A DNA stretch of 64,000 nt from Cephalopachus bancanus (GCA_027257055.1 JAPVLO010000138.1:6448001-6512000), one strand, 5' to 3'; counted from the stretch's first letter, positions 47,782 to 59,130 are shown. Translations and numbers: made by a program. Notes: generated by a model not told the origin, from the sequence alone.

Positions 47782-50087
47782 AGCTGTCAGTTTTTATCTC
47801 ACACATTTGAGCTTGCTGTTGTTAAGTGCATATATCTAATAATTGTTATGTCTTGTTGGACAGTGACCCTTTATCATTCTGTAATTATTTTCTTTATCTT
47901 TGAAAATTCATTCCCCTTGTACTGAAATCTGCTTTATATGAAATTAATATATCCACTCTAAATTTCTATTATTAGTGTTTACATGAAATAGCTTTATTTT
48001 CTTTACTTATATATAATCTAATACATACTTTGTATATAAAGTGGATTTCTTCTAAATAGCATGTCCTTCCCTCCACTTTGACAGTGCCTGTCTTTTAATT
48101 AGTGTATTTCAAACATTCACATATGAAGTGATTATTAACATAGTTGGATTAATATTTATCACATCTATAACTGTGTGTTGCACATTTTCTTTTTATCATC
48201 TCTCTTGTGGAGTTCTCTGGTTCTGAAAGTTCATTTTATATGATAACATTTTCTCTCTTCTTTTAGCACATCAATTATACATATGCATTTTTAAAATTGC
48301 TTTAGTGGTTTCCCTAGAGTATACAATTTACGTTTACAGATAATCTAAAGCTTTTTGAAAATTGTACTACATGCCTCACAGATAGTCCAGATATCCTCTA
48401 TCCTTTCAACATTCATTCATCTCTCTAACCCATATGATATAATCACAACTATATTGCTACTATTATTTTGAATAGTTATCTATTAGATCAATTAAGATTT
48501 TAAAAAGTTTATTGTACCTTCATATAAGCCTTCTTCAGCAATCCATTTTCTTCATGTAGATTCTGAAAATCTTATTTTAGCATTTCTTGAAAATCAGATC
48601 TATTGATGAAGGCTTAATTTCTCTTTCATTTCTAAACAATAATTTTGCTGGATGTAGAATTCTCAGGTCATGTTTCTTTTTCTTTTAACACTTTTAAATG
48701 TTTCATTTCACCCTCTTTTTGTTTGCCTGGTTTCTGACATTTTGACTAATTTGTATTGTGTTTCTCCATACATAAACCTTATTTTATTTGTAATTTTTGC
48801 TCTGGCTTCTTTTAAGTTTTTCTCTGTGTATTTGACTTTGTGCAGTTTAAATATAATATGCCCAGGTGTAGATTTTTTACTATTCATTCTGTTGATATTC
48901 TCTGACATTTTTACATTTATGGTTTTTTAAAAAAAATTATTTTTAGAACCTTTTGGCCATTATTTTTTCAATTATTTATTTCTCTTCTTTCTATCTTTAT
49001 TCTCTTTTAGTCATCAATTACAACTACAGTACTCCGTTTGAAACTGTTGCATAGTTCATGGATATTCTGGTCATTTTTTCCCATTGTTTTGCTCCTGTCA
49101 TTTCAGCCTTAGACATTTCTACTGGCCTATCTTTAAGTCAATGATTCTTTTTTCATCTATGTCCAGGCTATTGATGAGCCCCATAAAGGGTATTCATCTC
49201 ATTCATCTTCTTTTTGTAGTATTTCCTTTTGATTATGTCTTAGGTAAAATATCCCGCTGAAATTACCTGTTATCTTTCATGTTGTCTAATTTTTTCAGTT
49301 GGATACCTTAACGTATTATTTATAATTATTTTATATTCTCTGTGTGGTCATTTCAAAAGCTACATTATGACTATTTTTTTATGCCTGCTTTGTCTCTTTA
49401 GACTGTGTGGTGTTTCTTTTTTCCATTATTTAGTTGAATATTAGATATGATGAATTAGTAATTGGAAATGAAGTAAATACGTTTTTTTTGTTAGAGTCTA
49501 TGTTTATCTGGCTGGTAGTTGGAATATTATTTAAACTAAATACTTCATGTTTGCTGTACTTGTAGGTATGTGAAGTACCATTCTTCCTTAGTGTCCTCAT
49601 TTGGTCTCCATGTTAGGCTTGTGATGGAGAATGTTCTGAATGTATCTCAAATGGTTAATTTCTTCTTTCCCTATGCCCCAAATTATGTTATTTTACTTTT
49701 CAATGTGAAAACCAAGTGAGGTTTCTGGATATAATCATGAGGCCTTCTCTAAGACTACAGACCCTAGAAGTGTCCACTTTGGTTTATATTGCCTCCAATA
49801 ATTCATCAAAATTACAATTTAAGCTGTCCTTCCATCTTGTTGCTCCAAATTTCCATTCTATTTCTGTTCTACATTTACTTTACTTATGCCATAAATTCAA
49901 AAATACTATTTCTATTTTTGTTTTTAATTATCTTTGAGGATATTTAAAATAAAGAAAATGTAGTACTTTTTATTTACTCACATATGTACCACTTCTGTTG
50001 CTATTGATTCCTTTATGTAGATTCAGTTTTCCATCTGGCATATTTCTTATGCCTGAGAACTACTTTTAAACTAACTATTTTTTTTTT

Positions 50088-50366
50088 GTTTTGAGTTGTA
50101 GTCTCAGTCTGTCGCCCAGACTGGAGTGCAGTGGCCACTCCTGGCCACCGCAGCCTCGACCTGCTGAGCTCTGGTGATCCTTCCACCTCAGCCTTCCAAG
50201 TAGCCGGAATTACAGGCATGTGCTACCACACCCGGCTGATTTTTTGATTTATTGTAGAGATGAGGTCTTGCTGCCCAGGCGGGTCTCGAACCCGCGGGCT
50301 CAGGCAATACACTCACTTCAGCCTCCCAAAGGTGCGGGATTACAGGCTGAGCCACCGAGCTCGGCT
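50088..50366 (-). mobile_element. Dimeric Alu-type SINE (lineage style)
   Basis: Antisense copy: GAGTTGTAGTCTCAGTCTGT, linker GATTTTTTGATTTATTGTAG, and left monomer ending in CCGAGCTCGGCT. ACTA followed by ten T flanks both sides (50074-50087 and 50367-50380), consistent with a target-site duplication that merges into the T-run. Confidence 0.94.
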
Positions 50367-51309
50367 ACTATTTTTTTTTTAGTAAAATTCCTCTGGAAAT
50401 TAATTGCTTCAACTTTTATGTATAAAAAAACTTTATTCAGTTAATTTAAAAGATACTTATAGAATGTAGACTTGATTTTTTTTTTCTTTCTCAGCATTTA
50501 AACATTTTTTTTTTCTCAGCATTTAAACATACCATTCCACCATCTTCTTTCTTGCATAGTTTCTCACAAGAAATCTGCTGTTGTCACCTTCTTTGTTCCT
50601 CTGCATATAATGTGTCCTTTTTTTTCTGGTTGCTTTTGAGAGTTTCTCTTCATTACTTGTTTTGAACAATCTGATTGTGTTATACTTTCCTTTGTTTTCT
50701 CCATGTCTATTGAATTTTCAGTTTGTTCATGTTCTTGAATATGTAGGTTGATAATTTTGATCAAATTTGAAAAAAAATATGTGGTCTTTAATTTTATTCA
50801 GCCTATCTTCTTTCCCCCTTTTCAGGGATAATGTCTACTTTTATGTGTGAAGTTCTTCCACACATCACTGATTCTCAGTTCACTTATTGGCAGTATTCAG
50901 CTGTAGACTTTAGGAGAAATATATGCAAATACACGGGGTTCTGACTTTTGATACCTCTTATCTCTTACAGATTCCTGTACTCTATTTTCCTAGTTTCTCA
51001 ATTCAAGCTATTTTTACTTCCTGAAGATTCAACTCTGTCTTCCCAACACAGAAGGAATAACAGATTGTACTGGGTTTCCAGAACTGTGGTCTGACAACTG
51101 TCTTTTTTATATGGAGAATTAATATTCCTCACCTTACTAGTTTTTCCTTTATCAGACACCACTGATTAATGATTATTGTTGTCCAGTGTCTGGGTGGTGT
51201 TATTTAATTTAGGTTTATCATTTTTTAGTTGTTTAATAAGGGAGGTAAATTTGTTACTGTATCCTGGCTAGAAGCAGACAGCTCAAATTCAAACACCTCT
51301 TTTTTTTCT

Positions 51310-51640
51310 TCTTTATTTTATTTATTTATTTATTTTATTTATTTATTTTTTTGAGTTGGAGTCTCACTCTGTCACCCAGACTGGAGTGCAGTGGCTGCTT
51401 CTGACCACCGCAGCCTCAACCTGCTGGGCTCTGGCGATCCTTCCGCCTTAGCCTTCCGAGTAGCTGGAACTACAGGCGCGCGCTATCACGCTCGGCTGAT
51501 TTTTTTCTTTTTTTTATTTATTGTAGACATGAGGTCTCGCCGAGTTGACCAGCCGGGTCTCGAACCCGTGGGCTCAGGCAGTCCACTCACCTCCGCCTCC
51601 CAAGGCACGGGATTACAGGCTGAGCCACCGAGCCCGGCTT
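51310..51640 (-). mobile_element. Alu-type SINE with TTTA-rich tail, inserted in an L1 tail
   Basis: Antisense copy with a (TTTA)n-expanded tail (about 51317-51352), GAGTTGGAGTCTCACTCTGT and a full left monomer ending GAGCCCGGC at 51639. TTCTTTATTTTA occurs on both sides (about 51309-51320 and 51642-51653), a probable target-site duplication. The right flank is the 3' end of the antisense L1, so the SINE landed in that L1's A-rich tail. Confidence 0.92.
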
Positions 51641-51869
51641 TTTCTTTATTTTAAAGATGTGGGCTGCAATTCAGGGTTAGATGTAAAAATGTCCATTATA
51701 TAGGTACCCTTGTTGATTTGGTGTGCCTCTCCCCACCCAGAGGTTTCCCTCAACTGTTGATCCCACCCCCCATGCCTGGCAGTTTCCTACTGCCAATTCC
51801 TTTCTTACAGTATTATGATAATTGTTTAAGGTCTACCTGTGAGTGAGAATATATGATACTCTGTTCTTT

Positions 51870-54800
51870 GTTTCTGTGTTAGATGACTCAATATGATAGA
51901 GTCTAAATCCATCCAAGTTGCTGGGAAGTCCATATGTTTGTCCTTCTTTATGGCTACATTATATTCCGTTGTGTATATTACCACATTTTAAAAATTCAAT
52001 CCAGCTTCAATGGGCAGCATGGTTGGTTTCATGTTTTTGCTATTGTGAATAGAGCTGCAACAAACATATGTGTAAGGTATCTATTTGTAGAATGATTTGA
52101 GTTCCTTTGGGTTTTTGCCCAATAGGGGATTGCTGAGTCATATAGAAGGTCAATTTCTAGTTCTTTCAGGTATCACCACACTGTCTTCCAAAGATGTTGC
52201 ACTAGTTTGCATTCCATGAACCATGTGGAAGCATTCCTTTTTCTCCACATTCTCACCAGCATCTGTTTTTTTTTTTTTTTTTTTTGGCCATTCTTACTGG
52301 GGTTAGGTGGTATCTCAATGTGGTTTGATTTGCATTTGTCAGATGATGAGTGAGGCTGAGCACTTTTTCATGTGTCTGTTGGCTACCCATATATTTTCTT
52401 TTGAGAAGTGTCTATTCATGCCTTTTGCCCACCTTGTAATGGGGCTTTTTTTTCCTTTTGACACATTTGATTTCCTTGTAGAGCCTAGATGTTAGACCTT
52501 TGTTAGATAGACAGTTGGCAAATATTTTTTCCCATTCTGTGAGCTATTTCTTTTGCTTTGAAGAGGCTTGTCAGTTTAATAGGTTACCACTTGTCTATCT
52601 TATCTCTTATGGTATTGGCACTTGGGGTTTTGATCAGGAATTGTTTCCCCTTTCCAATTTCCATAAGGGTGTCTCTTGCATTTTTCTAGGATTCTTTAGC
52701 TTGAGATTTTACGTTTAGGCCTTTGATCCATTTAGAGTTAATTATCATGTATAGTTATAGGTAGGGGTCCTGTTTCAATATTCTATAGGTGATCAGTCAG
52801 TTTTTCCAGCATCATTTACTGAATAGGTTCTCCTCTCCCCAGTTGTTGTTGTTGGAGGCTTTGTCAAAGATGAGTTGGTTGAGAAATTGAGGCGTTGCTT
52901 CTGGAATCTCTATCCTGTTCCATTGGTCTGCTTTTCCTTTTACAAATACTATGCTGTTTTGATTATTGTAGCCTTATAGTAAAATGTGAAGTCTGGAAGT
53001 GTGATACTTCCTGGTTTGTTTCTTTTTCTTTTTTCTTTTTCCTGTTTTGTTTCTTTTGCTAAGGATTGTTTTGACTCTTCATGGTTGTTTATGTTTCCAT
53101 ATGAATTTCTGTATTGTCATTTCTGGTTTGAGAAGAATGATGTTGATAATTCGATGGGTATTGCATTGAATCTGTAGATTACCTTTGGTAAGATGGACAT
53201 CTTAACAATTTTGATTCTTCCTATCCATGAGCATGGAATATTTTTCAATTTGTTTGTATCTTCTTGGATTTCTTTGAACAGTGTTTTATAGTTTTTATTG
53301 TAAAGGTCTTTCACTTTTCTGGTTAGGAAGATGCTGAGGAATTTCATTTTATTTTTGCAGCTATTGTGAATGGGATTGTACTTTTTATTTGGTTCTCCAC
53401 ATGCTTGTTGTTGGTGTACAAGAATGCAACTGTTGCTGGGCTCGGTGGCTCAGTCTGTAATCCCACGCCTTTGGGAGGCTGAGGTGAGTGGATTGCCTGA
53501 GCCCATGGGTTCGAGACCCACCTGGGCAGGAGAGACCTCATCTCTACAATAAATCAAAAAGTTAGCCAGCATGGTAGTGCACGCCTGTAGTTCCAGCTAC
53601 TTGGAAGGCTGAGGTGGAAGGATCGCCAGAGCCCAGCAGGTCGAGGCTGCGGTGGCTGGGAGCGGCCACTGCACTCCAGTCTGGGCGATAGAGTGAGACT
53701 CCAACTCAAAAAAAAAAAAAAAGAATGCAACTGTCTTTTGCCCATTTATTTTGTACTCCAATAATTTGCCAAAGTTTCTTATAAGGACAACCTAGTTTTT
53801 GACAGATTATTTAGGATTTTCAAGGTATAGGAGCATATTGTTAGCAAAGAGGGATAACTTGACTTCCTCTTTTCCTATTTGAATACGCCTGATTTCCTTC
53901 TCTTGTCTAATTGCTCTAATCAGGAATTCCAATGCAATGTTGAACAAGAGGGGTGAGAGTGGGCAACCTTGTCTTGTTCCAGTTTTCAGGGAAAACGTTT
54001 CCAGTTTCTGTCCATTTAGCAACATGCTAGCTGTGAGGTTATTGCAGATGGTGCTTACTATTTTGATGTATGTTTCTTTCATACCTAGGTGTTTGAGGGT
54101 TTCTATCAAGAAGGGATGTTAGATTTTATCAAATGTTTTTTCTGCATCTAATGATATAATCACGTGGTTCCTGTTTTTACATATTTTGATGTATTTCATT
54201 ATGCTTCTGGTCTTGAGGCTGTTGAACCAGTCCTACATCCTAGGGATGAAACCTCCTTGGTATGATGGATGATTTTTGAGATGTGCTGTTGGATCCGATA
54301 TGCTAGAATGTTGCTAAGGATTTTTGCATCTATGTTCATAAGGGATATTGGTCTGTAGTTCTCTTTTTTTTGTTGTTGTTGAATCTTTACCAGTTTGGGT
54401 ATCATTGTGCTGTTACCTTCATAAAATGAACTGGGGAGAATTCCACCTTTCTCAATTGCCTGGAATACTTTCAGTAGGATTGGTATCAACTCCTCCTCGT
54501 ATATTTTGCAGAATTCTGCTGGAAAGCTATCTGGTCCAGGGCATTTTTTTGGGAGGGGGGGTAGTTAGTTTTCTTATGGCAGAATCAATTTCCTGTGTAG
54601 TTATTGGTCTATTTCGTCTCTCAGTGTTTTCTTGTTTCAACCTCGAGAGGTTATGTGATGTCAGAAAGTCCTCCATTTCATTTAGTCTATCAAGTTTGTT
54701 TTCATATATGTGTGCATGGTAATCTCTGATAATATTTTGTTTTTCTTTGGGTCAGTTGTGATTTGTTCTTTTTTATTTCTGATTGTGTTTCTTTTGGAAT

Positions 54801-55990
54801 TTTTCTGTCTTTCTCTAATCATTCTGGCTAGGGCCCCATCAATCTTGTTAACTCTTTCAAAGAACCAACTTTTTGTTTTGTTGATGTTTTCTATAATATT
54901 TTTGTCTTTTATGTCCCATTTGGGTTCTTACTTTGGTGATCTGGATTATTCTGAAAATTGAGGGTTCTGTTGGTCTTCTCTTTCCAGCACCCTTTGGTGA
55001 TTTGTTAGGGTATCAACTTGTGATCTTTCCATTTTCCTGATGTGTGTTCATAGAGATATAAATTCCCCTCTTAGGACTGTTTTCATAGCATCCCATAGGT
55101 TTTGGTGAGATGTTTCTTCATTTTCATTTGTTTCTAGGAAACTTTTAATTTTTGTTTTGATTTCTGTGTTGACCTTATAGTTGTTTAGCATTATGCTGTT
55201 ATTTTTCTTATCATTGTGGTCTTTGGGGAAATTTTGTTGGTGTTTTTCTTTATATTCAAATGTGATCTAAGAAGATGCACAGCAATAGTTCAACCTTATG
55301 GAATTTGTTTATGCTTGATTTATGGCTAAGGATGTGATCGATATTGGAGTATGTTCCATGTTTTGGCAAGTAGAATATATATACTGTGGTTTTTGGGTGG
55401 AATATTCTGTAGGTATCTATTAAGTCCATTTAGTCAAGTGTCATATTTAGATTCTGAATCTCCTTGTTGATTTTTTGCCTTGATGATCTGTCTAGGGCTG
55501 TTAGTGGGGTATTCAAGTCCCCTGCTATAATAGAGTTAGAGTCAATATCTTTTTTTTAGTTTACTTAGTAGTTGCTTTATAAATGCTGGTGATCCTGTGT
55601 TGGGTGCATGTATGTTTAGGATGAATATTCCTTGTTGATAGATTGAAGCTTTTATCATTATGTAGTGTCCTTTCATATCTTTTGAAATTTTTGATAGCTT
55701 AAAGTGTTTTTGTCTGATATTAATATTACAACTCCTGCCTTCTTTTATGATCTATTTGATTGGAAATTCATTTTCCATCACTTAACTTTGAGTCCGTTTG
55801 CTCCCTTGTGGTGGGATGAGTTTCCTGGATGCAAAAGATAATCAGGTAATGGTTTCTTATTCATTTTGCCATTCTGTTTCTTTTCAGTGGTGTATTTAGT
55901 CCATTCACATTCAGGCAGATTATTGAAATGTGATTGTTTATCCTTGTTATGAGGTTCTTACAAAGTTTTTTCTTTGTTTGCTTTCATTCT
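51870..55990 (-). pseudogene. LINE-1 ORF2 (endonuclease/reverse transcriptase) pseudogene
   Basis: Recognisable minus-strand pieces: the reverse-transcriptase entry block at 54489-54199 ([13 protein letters not shown], then [13 protein letters not shown]) and the active-site section at 54109-53807 ([19 protein letters not shown], with FANN at 53848-53837 in place of FADD). The following block at 53347-53117 has [14 protein letters not shown] and [19 protein letters not shown]. The endonuclease lies in 54970-55990 but is broken into short frames, and the C-terminal Cys-rich part lies near 52200-52300. A SINE interrupts it at 53434-53720. Both catalytic Asp of the YADD-type motif are changed to Asn, so even a repaired frame would lack polymerase activity. 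Confidence 0.9.
53434..53720 (+). mobile_element. Alu-type SINE inserted in L1 ORF2
   Basis: Sense full-length copy from GCTGGGCTCGGTGGCTCAGT to GAGACTCCAACTC and a run of A. A perfect 14-bp target-site duplication, AAGAATGCAACTGT, lies at 53420-53433 and 53721-53734. It interrupts the ORF2 of the antisense L1, so this Alu is younger than that L1. It is among the best preserved SINEs in the window. Confidence 0.97.
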
Positions 55991-56099
55991 TTTGGCTTTG
56001 GTTTGATGCATGTGTGTGTTTTCAAATTTGTTGTTGCGATGTATTCTCTGTTGATTCTGTGTTCTGCTGTTCTTTTGGAAAATGTATAGTCATTCTTTT

Positions 56100-57000
56100 T
56101 TTTCTTTCTCCTATACTTAATACCTTTTTAAGTCTCCCTTGTAGAGCTGGTCTGGAAGCTACATAATCTCTTAGAGATTGGATGTCTGGGAAGGATTTTA
56201 ATTCTCCATCACTGATGAAGCTGAGCTTGTCTGTGAAGAAAATTTTTGTTTGAAATTATTTATCTTTGTAGGAATTTGAATATTGAACTTCAGTCCCCTC
56301 TTGCTTGTAGAGTTTCTGCCAACACATCTGCTGCTATTCTGATTGGTTTCCCACAGTAGGTAGTCTGACCTTTCTCTCTTGCTGTCCTTAGGATTTTTTC
56401 TTTTGTCCTACTTTCAGTAGGTGGATTATGATAGTCTAGATGTTGGTCTTCTCATTTGATGTCTTGTGAGGTCCTCTGTATCTCTTGTGTTTGGTTGGTC
56501 ACATCTCTGGTCAGTTGGGGAAAATTTTTTTTTATAATCTCCTGGAGATTGTTCCAAGGTGTTCTCCATTTCCCTCTCTTCTTCTGGGATACCAATCAGA
56601 TGTAGGTTTGGCCTCTTGATATAATTGCAAATTTCTTGTAGCCTTTGTTCTTTCTGATTTTTCATTTTGTGTTTTTTACAGATTGGGTTAATTCCATTTT
56701 TTGGTCTCAAGTTCTGAGAGTCTTTCTTCTGCTAAATTAATTCTGTTTTTCATGCTTGTCATCTTGTTATTTATTTTCTGGATGATTTTATATGGTCACA
56801 ATCTCTGTTACAAGTTCTTTCAGTGTTGTCTTTCTTGAGTCTTATCCCCTCTTTCCATCCATTCCCTAATCTCTGTCATATTCTGTAGCCAGTCATTGGT
56901 GACTTCCATTGTTTGGGCTCCAAGGTCTGATTTTTTCAGGTTTTTTCTCTTTGTTACACTCAAAATTGCCTGTGGTCTTTGCTGGTTTTTCCTCATTTGT
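56100..57000 (-). pseudogene. LINE-1 ORF1 pseudogene
   Basis: The minus frame 56710-56426 reads QRLQEICNYIKRPNLHLIGI, the junction of coiled coil and RNA-recognition domain in L1 ORF1p, then PEEEREMENTLEQ and HQMRRPTSRLS. The C-terminal domain continues in another phase near 56220-56120. The N-terminal coiled-coil part (56720-57000) is full of stops. It matches the ORF1 remnant of the sense L1 at 14.1 kb (RPNLRLIGIPE, MRRPTSR). Confidence 0.88.
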
Positions 57001-57339
57001 GAGGATTTCTTGCTTTTCTCTTTAGTTCCATTATTCAGTGTCAGTGGGAGAAGCTTTCACTTCTGATGTTTGCTCAATTCTCTATTCTTCCCTGATACAG
57101 ACTCTGGATTTGTTCTATTTTGAAACAGGACTGTGGGTGCAAAACTTTGCTGTCTCTTATTGCTTTGAAAGTCAAATAAATAGAGGATTGGGAGTTAAGA
57201 TTCTGAAACTACTTGCAAATCACAAAGTTCACTGATTGTGGTATGTGTTCCCTGAGACCCACTCCCCACCGCCACTCTACATGATGATGTAATGGGTACC
57301 TGTGTATACTCCTGAGGCAATGAGAACAGGGAAAAATAG

Positions 57340-57533
57340 AATGAAATAAGATGGACAAAAATTTTAATGAATTATGAATAAAAACACAGAACAACGAAAG
57401 AAAAAAACCAAAGTAAAAAAAAACAACAAAATCTGAACACACACCCACACCCACACACAGACACACCAAAACAACTGGAATAGCAACAATGTGAAACAAA
57501 ACAAAAAACAACAACAACAAAACCAGGAAAACT

Positions 57534-57582
<49 letters not shown>

Positions 57583-57910
57583 ACACAAAATGAATGAAGA
57601 AGAAAAAGAGAATAACCAAAAAAAAAAATTGAAATTCAGATTGTACCCTTACACATATATTCATACCCACCATAAACTATATAAAAATAAGAGAAGAACA
57701 AAAGAACAAAATCAAACCAACAAAAAAAGACAAGAAACAAAAAACAAAATAAACTGAAACATGAGCACTCATTCATTCACATACACACATAGACAGAAAA
57801 CAAAAGAAGAAAAAATGAGGGGGATGCAGATCAAACCCTCACAAACACATACATGCACAAAGGAAAAATATTTTTTAAAATAGAAAAACTAACAAAAAGA
57901 CAAAAAAAAT
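57340..57910. repeat. A/C-rich low-complexity tract with (AC)n, inside the L1 5' UTR
   Basis: On the plus strand it is a run of AAAC/ACAC words with a pure (CA)n core at 57535-57579 (about 22 units). On the L1 sense (minus) strand it is a T/G-rich tract placed between the GC-rich promoter part and ORF1. The 154-codon antisense frame at 57209-57673 is a Val/Cys-repeat translation of it. Confidence 0.93.
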
Positions 57911-59130
57911 TAAAAATTAAAAAACCCTGACCTCTTGTGGCAGGTTCTGCATTTGTTCCTTTCATTTGCTTCCTTGCTATCTCCTGAAGAGCTTCTGCCT
58001 CTTTCTCTCTCTCTACTGTCCAGACCAGGGAAGGAGGAGGGGCAGTAGTGGTGGGTGGGGCTGCAGTCCTCCCCTCCCACTCTTGTATCGTGGGGGATCC
58101 TCTCTGGTGGGGAGGTACGGATTGTCCCTTCCCCAGGTGTGTACTCATGGGGGGTGCCCCAGCCAGACCTATCTTGGAATGGAGTTCTATTGAGGCCGAA
58201 GTCCAAGCTCTGCCTGGGTTTGTCCCTCTCAGTCATGCCTCAGCTGTGTGGGTCCAGTGTTCAGAGGATTGCCGAAGGGGAGAGGAGTTGGGTCAGTCCT
58301 GGACTCACCATTGATCTCTTTGGAGGGTTCTAATCCTTTTCTGGCCACACCCTTTGTCCCACAGCTGAATCAGGGTAGGGGGTGGGGTGTTTGAGGCTCA
58401 GCGCTTGTCGTGTCCCTCCAAAATTTGTGCTTTTAGAGTATTCACTCTTGGTCACGATCAACCACTAAGTTGATCTGCTGGTCGCAAGGATGGGATCTGT
58501 TGCTCCATGGTGAGCAAGTCAAAGCAATTTCCTGCCCTGTTTTCAAGATGGTGGCAGGTGCCTCTTTCATCTTCTTCAGTGGGATTCTCCCTCCATAGCC
58601 CTTGCTACCAGTGTCCAGTCAAGCACTGAAGTGGTGAGGCGAAGCCTAAAGTCAGCAGTCTCTCCTGCTGCAGTGGTGAGACAAAGCCTGGAGCTGGTAG
58701 TCTCTCCCCATCGCTTTCTCACAGGAAAACTTTTGTCAGTTAAAAAAAAGTGATGTTCAATTTCCACGACCCTGGAAGTGCAGAAGTACAGAGCTGCAGT
58801 ACTAGCTGCTTCACCAGCTGCTTCACCAGGAGGGCACTGGTCACTTGCTCACAAGCCCCCACTTAATCAGTCTCTCCTATCATCCTCTTCCCAGGAAGGG
58901 TTTTGTTGATTTAAAAAAAATGGTGCTCACTTCTGCATCCTGAGAATCGCTGAGGTCCAAGCTGAGCAGCTGCAGCACCAGGAAAGTCTTGGCTGCTAGC
59001 TCCCTAGCCCTACTCTGTCAACCACTCACATGCCCACTTACTCACTGAAACATACACAAAATTTTCCATACACTCACTCACACTGAGACTCTCATCGTCT
59101 GACTCTCATCCTTAACAGTACTATGTAAAT
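57911..59130 (-). promoter_or_regulatory. L1 5' UTR, GC-rich part (internal promoter relic)
   Basis: The most GC-rich stretch of the window, with several CpG. On the L1 sense strand it lies upstream of the T/G-rich tract and ORF1, where L1 internal promoters are placed. It contains similar sections starting with AGTCTCTCC at 58699 and 58869, spaced 170 bp, and a perfect 12-bp tandem (AGCTGCTTCACC at 58804-58815 and 58816-58827). Forward and reverse frames (57831-58333) have no recognised domain. Whether it retains promoter activity cannot be seen. Confidence 0.6.

Larger units (their letters stand above)
47380..51290 (-). mobile_element. Second old antisense LINE-1 block (endonuclease, linker, ORF1-like), interrupted by a SINE
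   Basis: Begins with the antisense endonuclease region and continues through linker sequence to ORF1-like antisense sequence. Two sections cover the same ORF1/linker part: about 48600-48920 and about 50500-50770, both with a CATTTAAA(C/T)...CCATTTCACC-type opening. More than one copy or a duplication is therefore present. A SINE at 50088 splits it. The family assignment (L1M or a HAL1-like relative) is by eye only, and the part from 50960 to 51290 is uncertain. Confidence 0.6.
51641..59130 (-). mobile_element. Near-full-length LINE-1, antisense, decayed, with SINE inside
   Basis: Read on the minus strand the parts are in L1 order: 5' UTR (about 59130-57000), ORF1 (about 57000-56100), ORF2 (about 55990-51870) and a 3' UTR ending at 51641 (ATTTTAAAGATGTGGGCTGC region). 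It spans about 7.2 kb without the 290-bp SINE at 53434. Stops, frameshifts and an expanded T-run at 52267-52285 show that it is inactive. The 5' end is near 59100; no target-site duplication was found. Confidence 0.9.

Noticed and set aside
54348..54722. 124-codon plus-strand frame and the neighbouring 54710-54961 frame
   Set aside because: Antisense shadows of the L1 ORF2 reverse-transcriptase region.
57209..57673. 154-codon minus-strand frame, Val/Cys-rich
   Set aside because: Mostly a translation of the (AC)n and A/C-rich tract of the L1 5' UTR.
57831..58333. Overlapping frames of 75-108 codons on both strands in GC-rich DNA, resembling a CpG-island gene start
   Set aside because: The block lies in L1 order directly upstream of ORF1 and is best explained as the L1 5' UTR; the frames overlap in several phases without a known domain.
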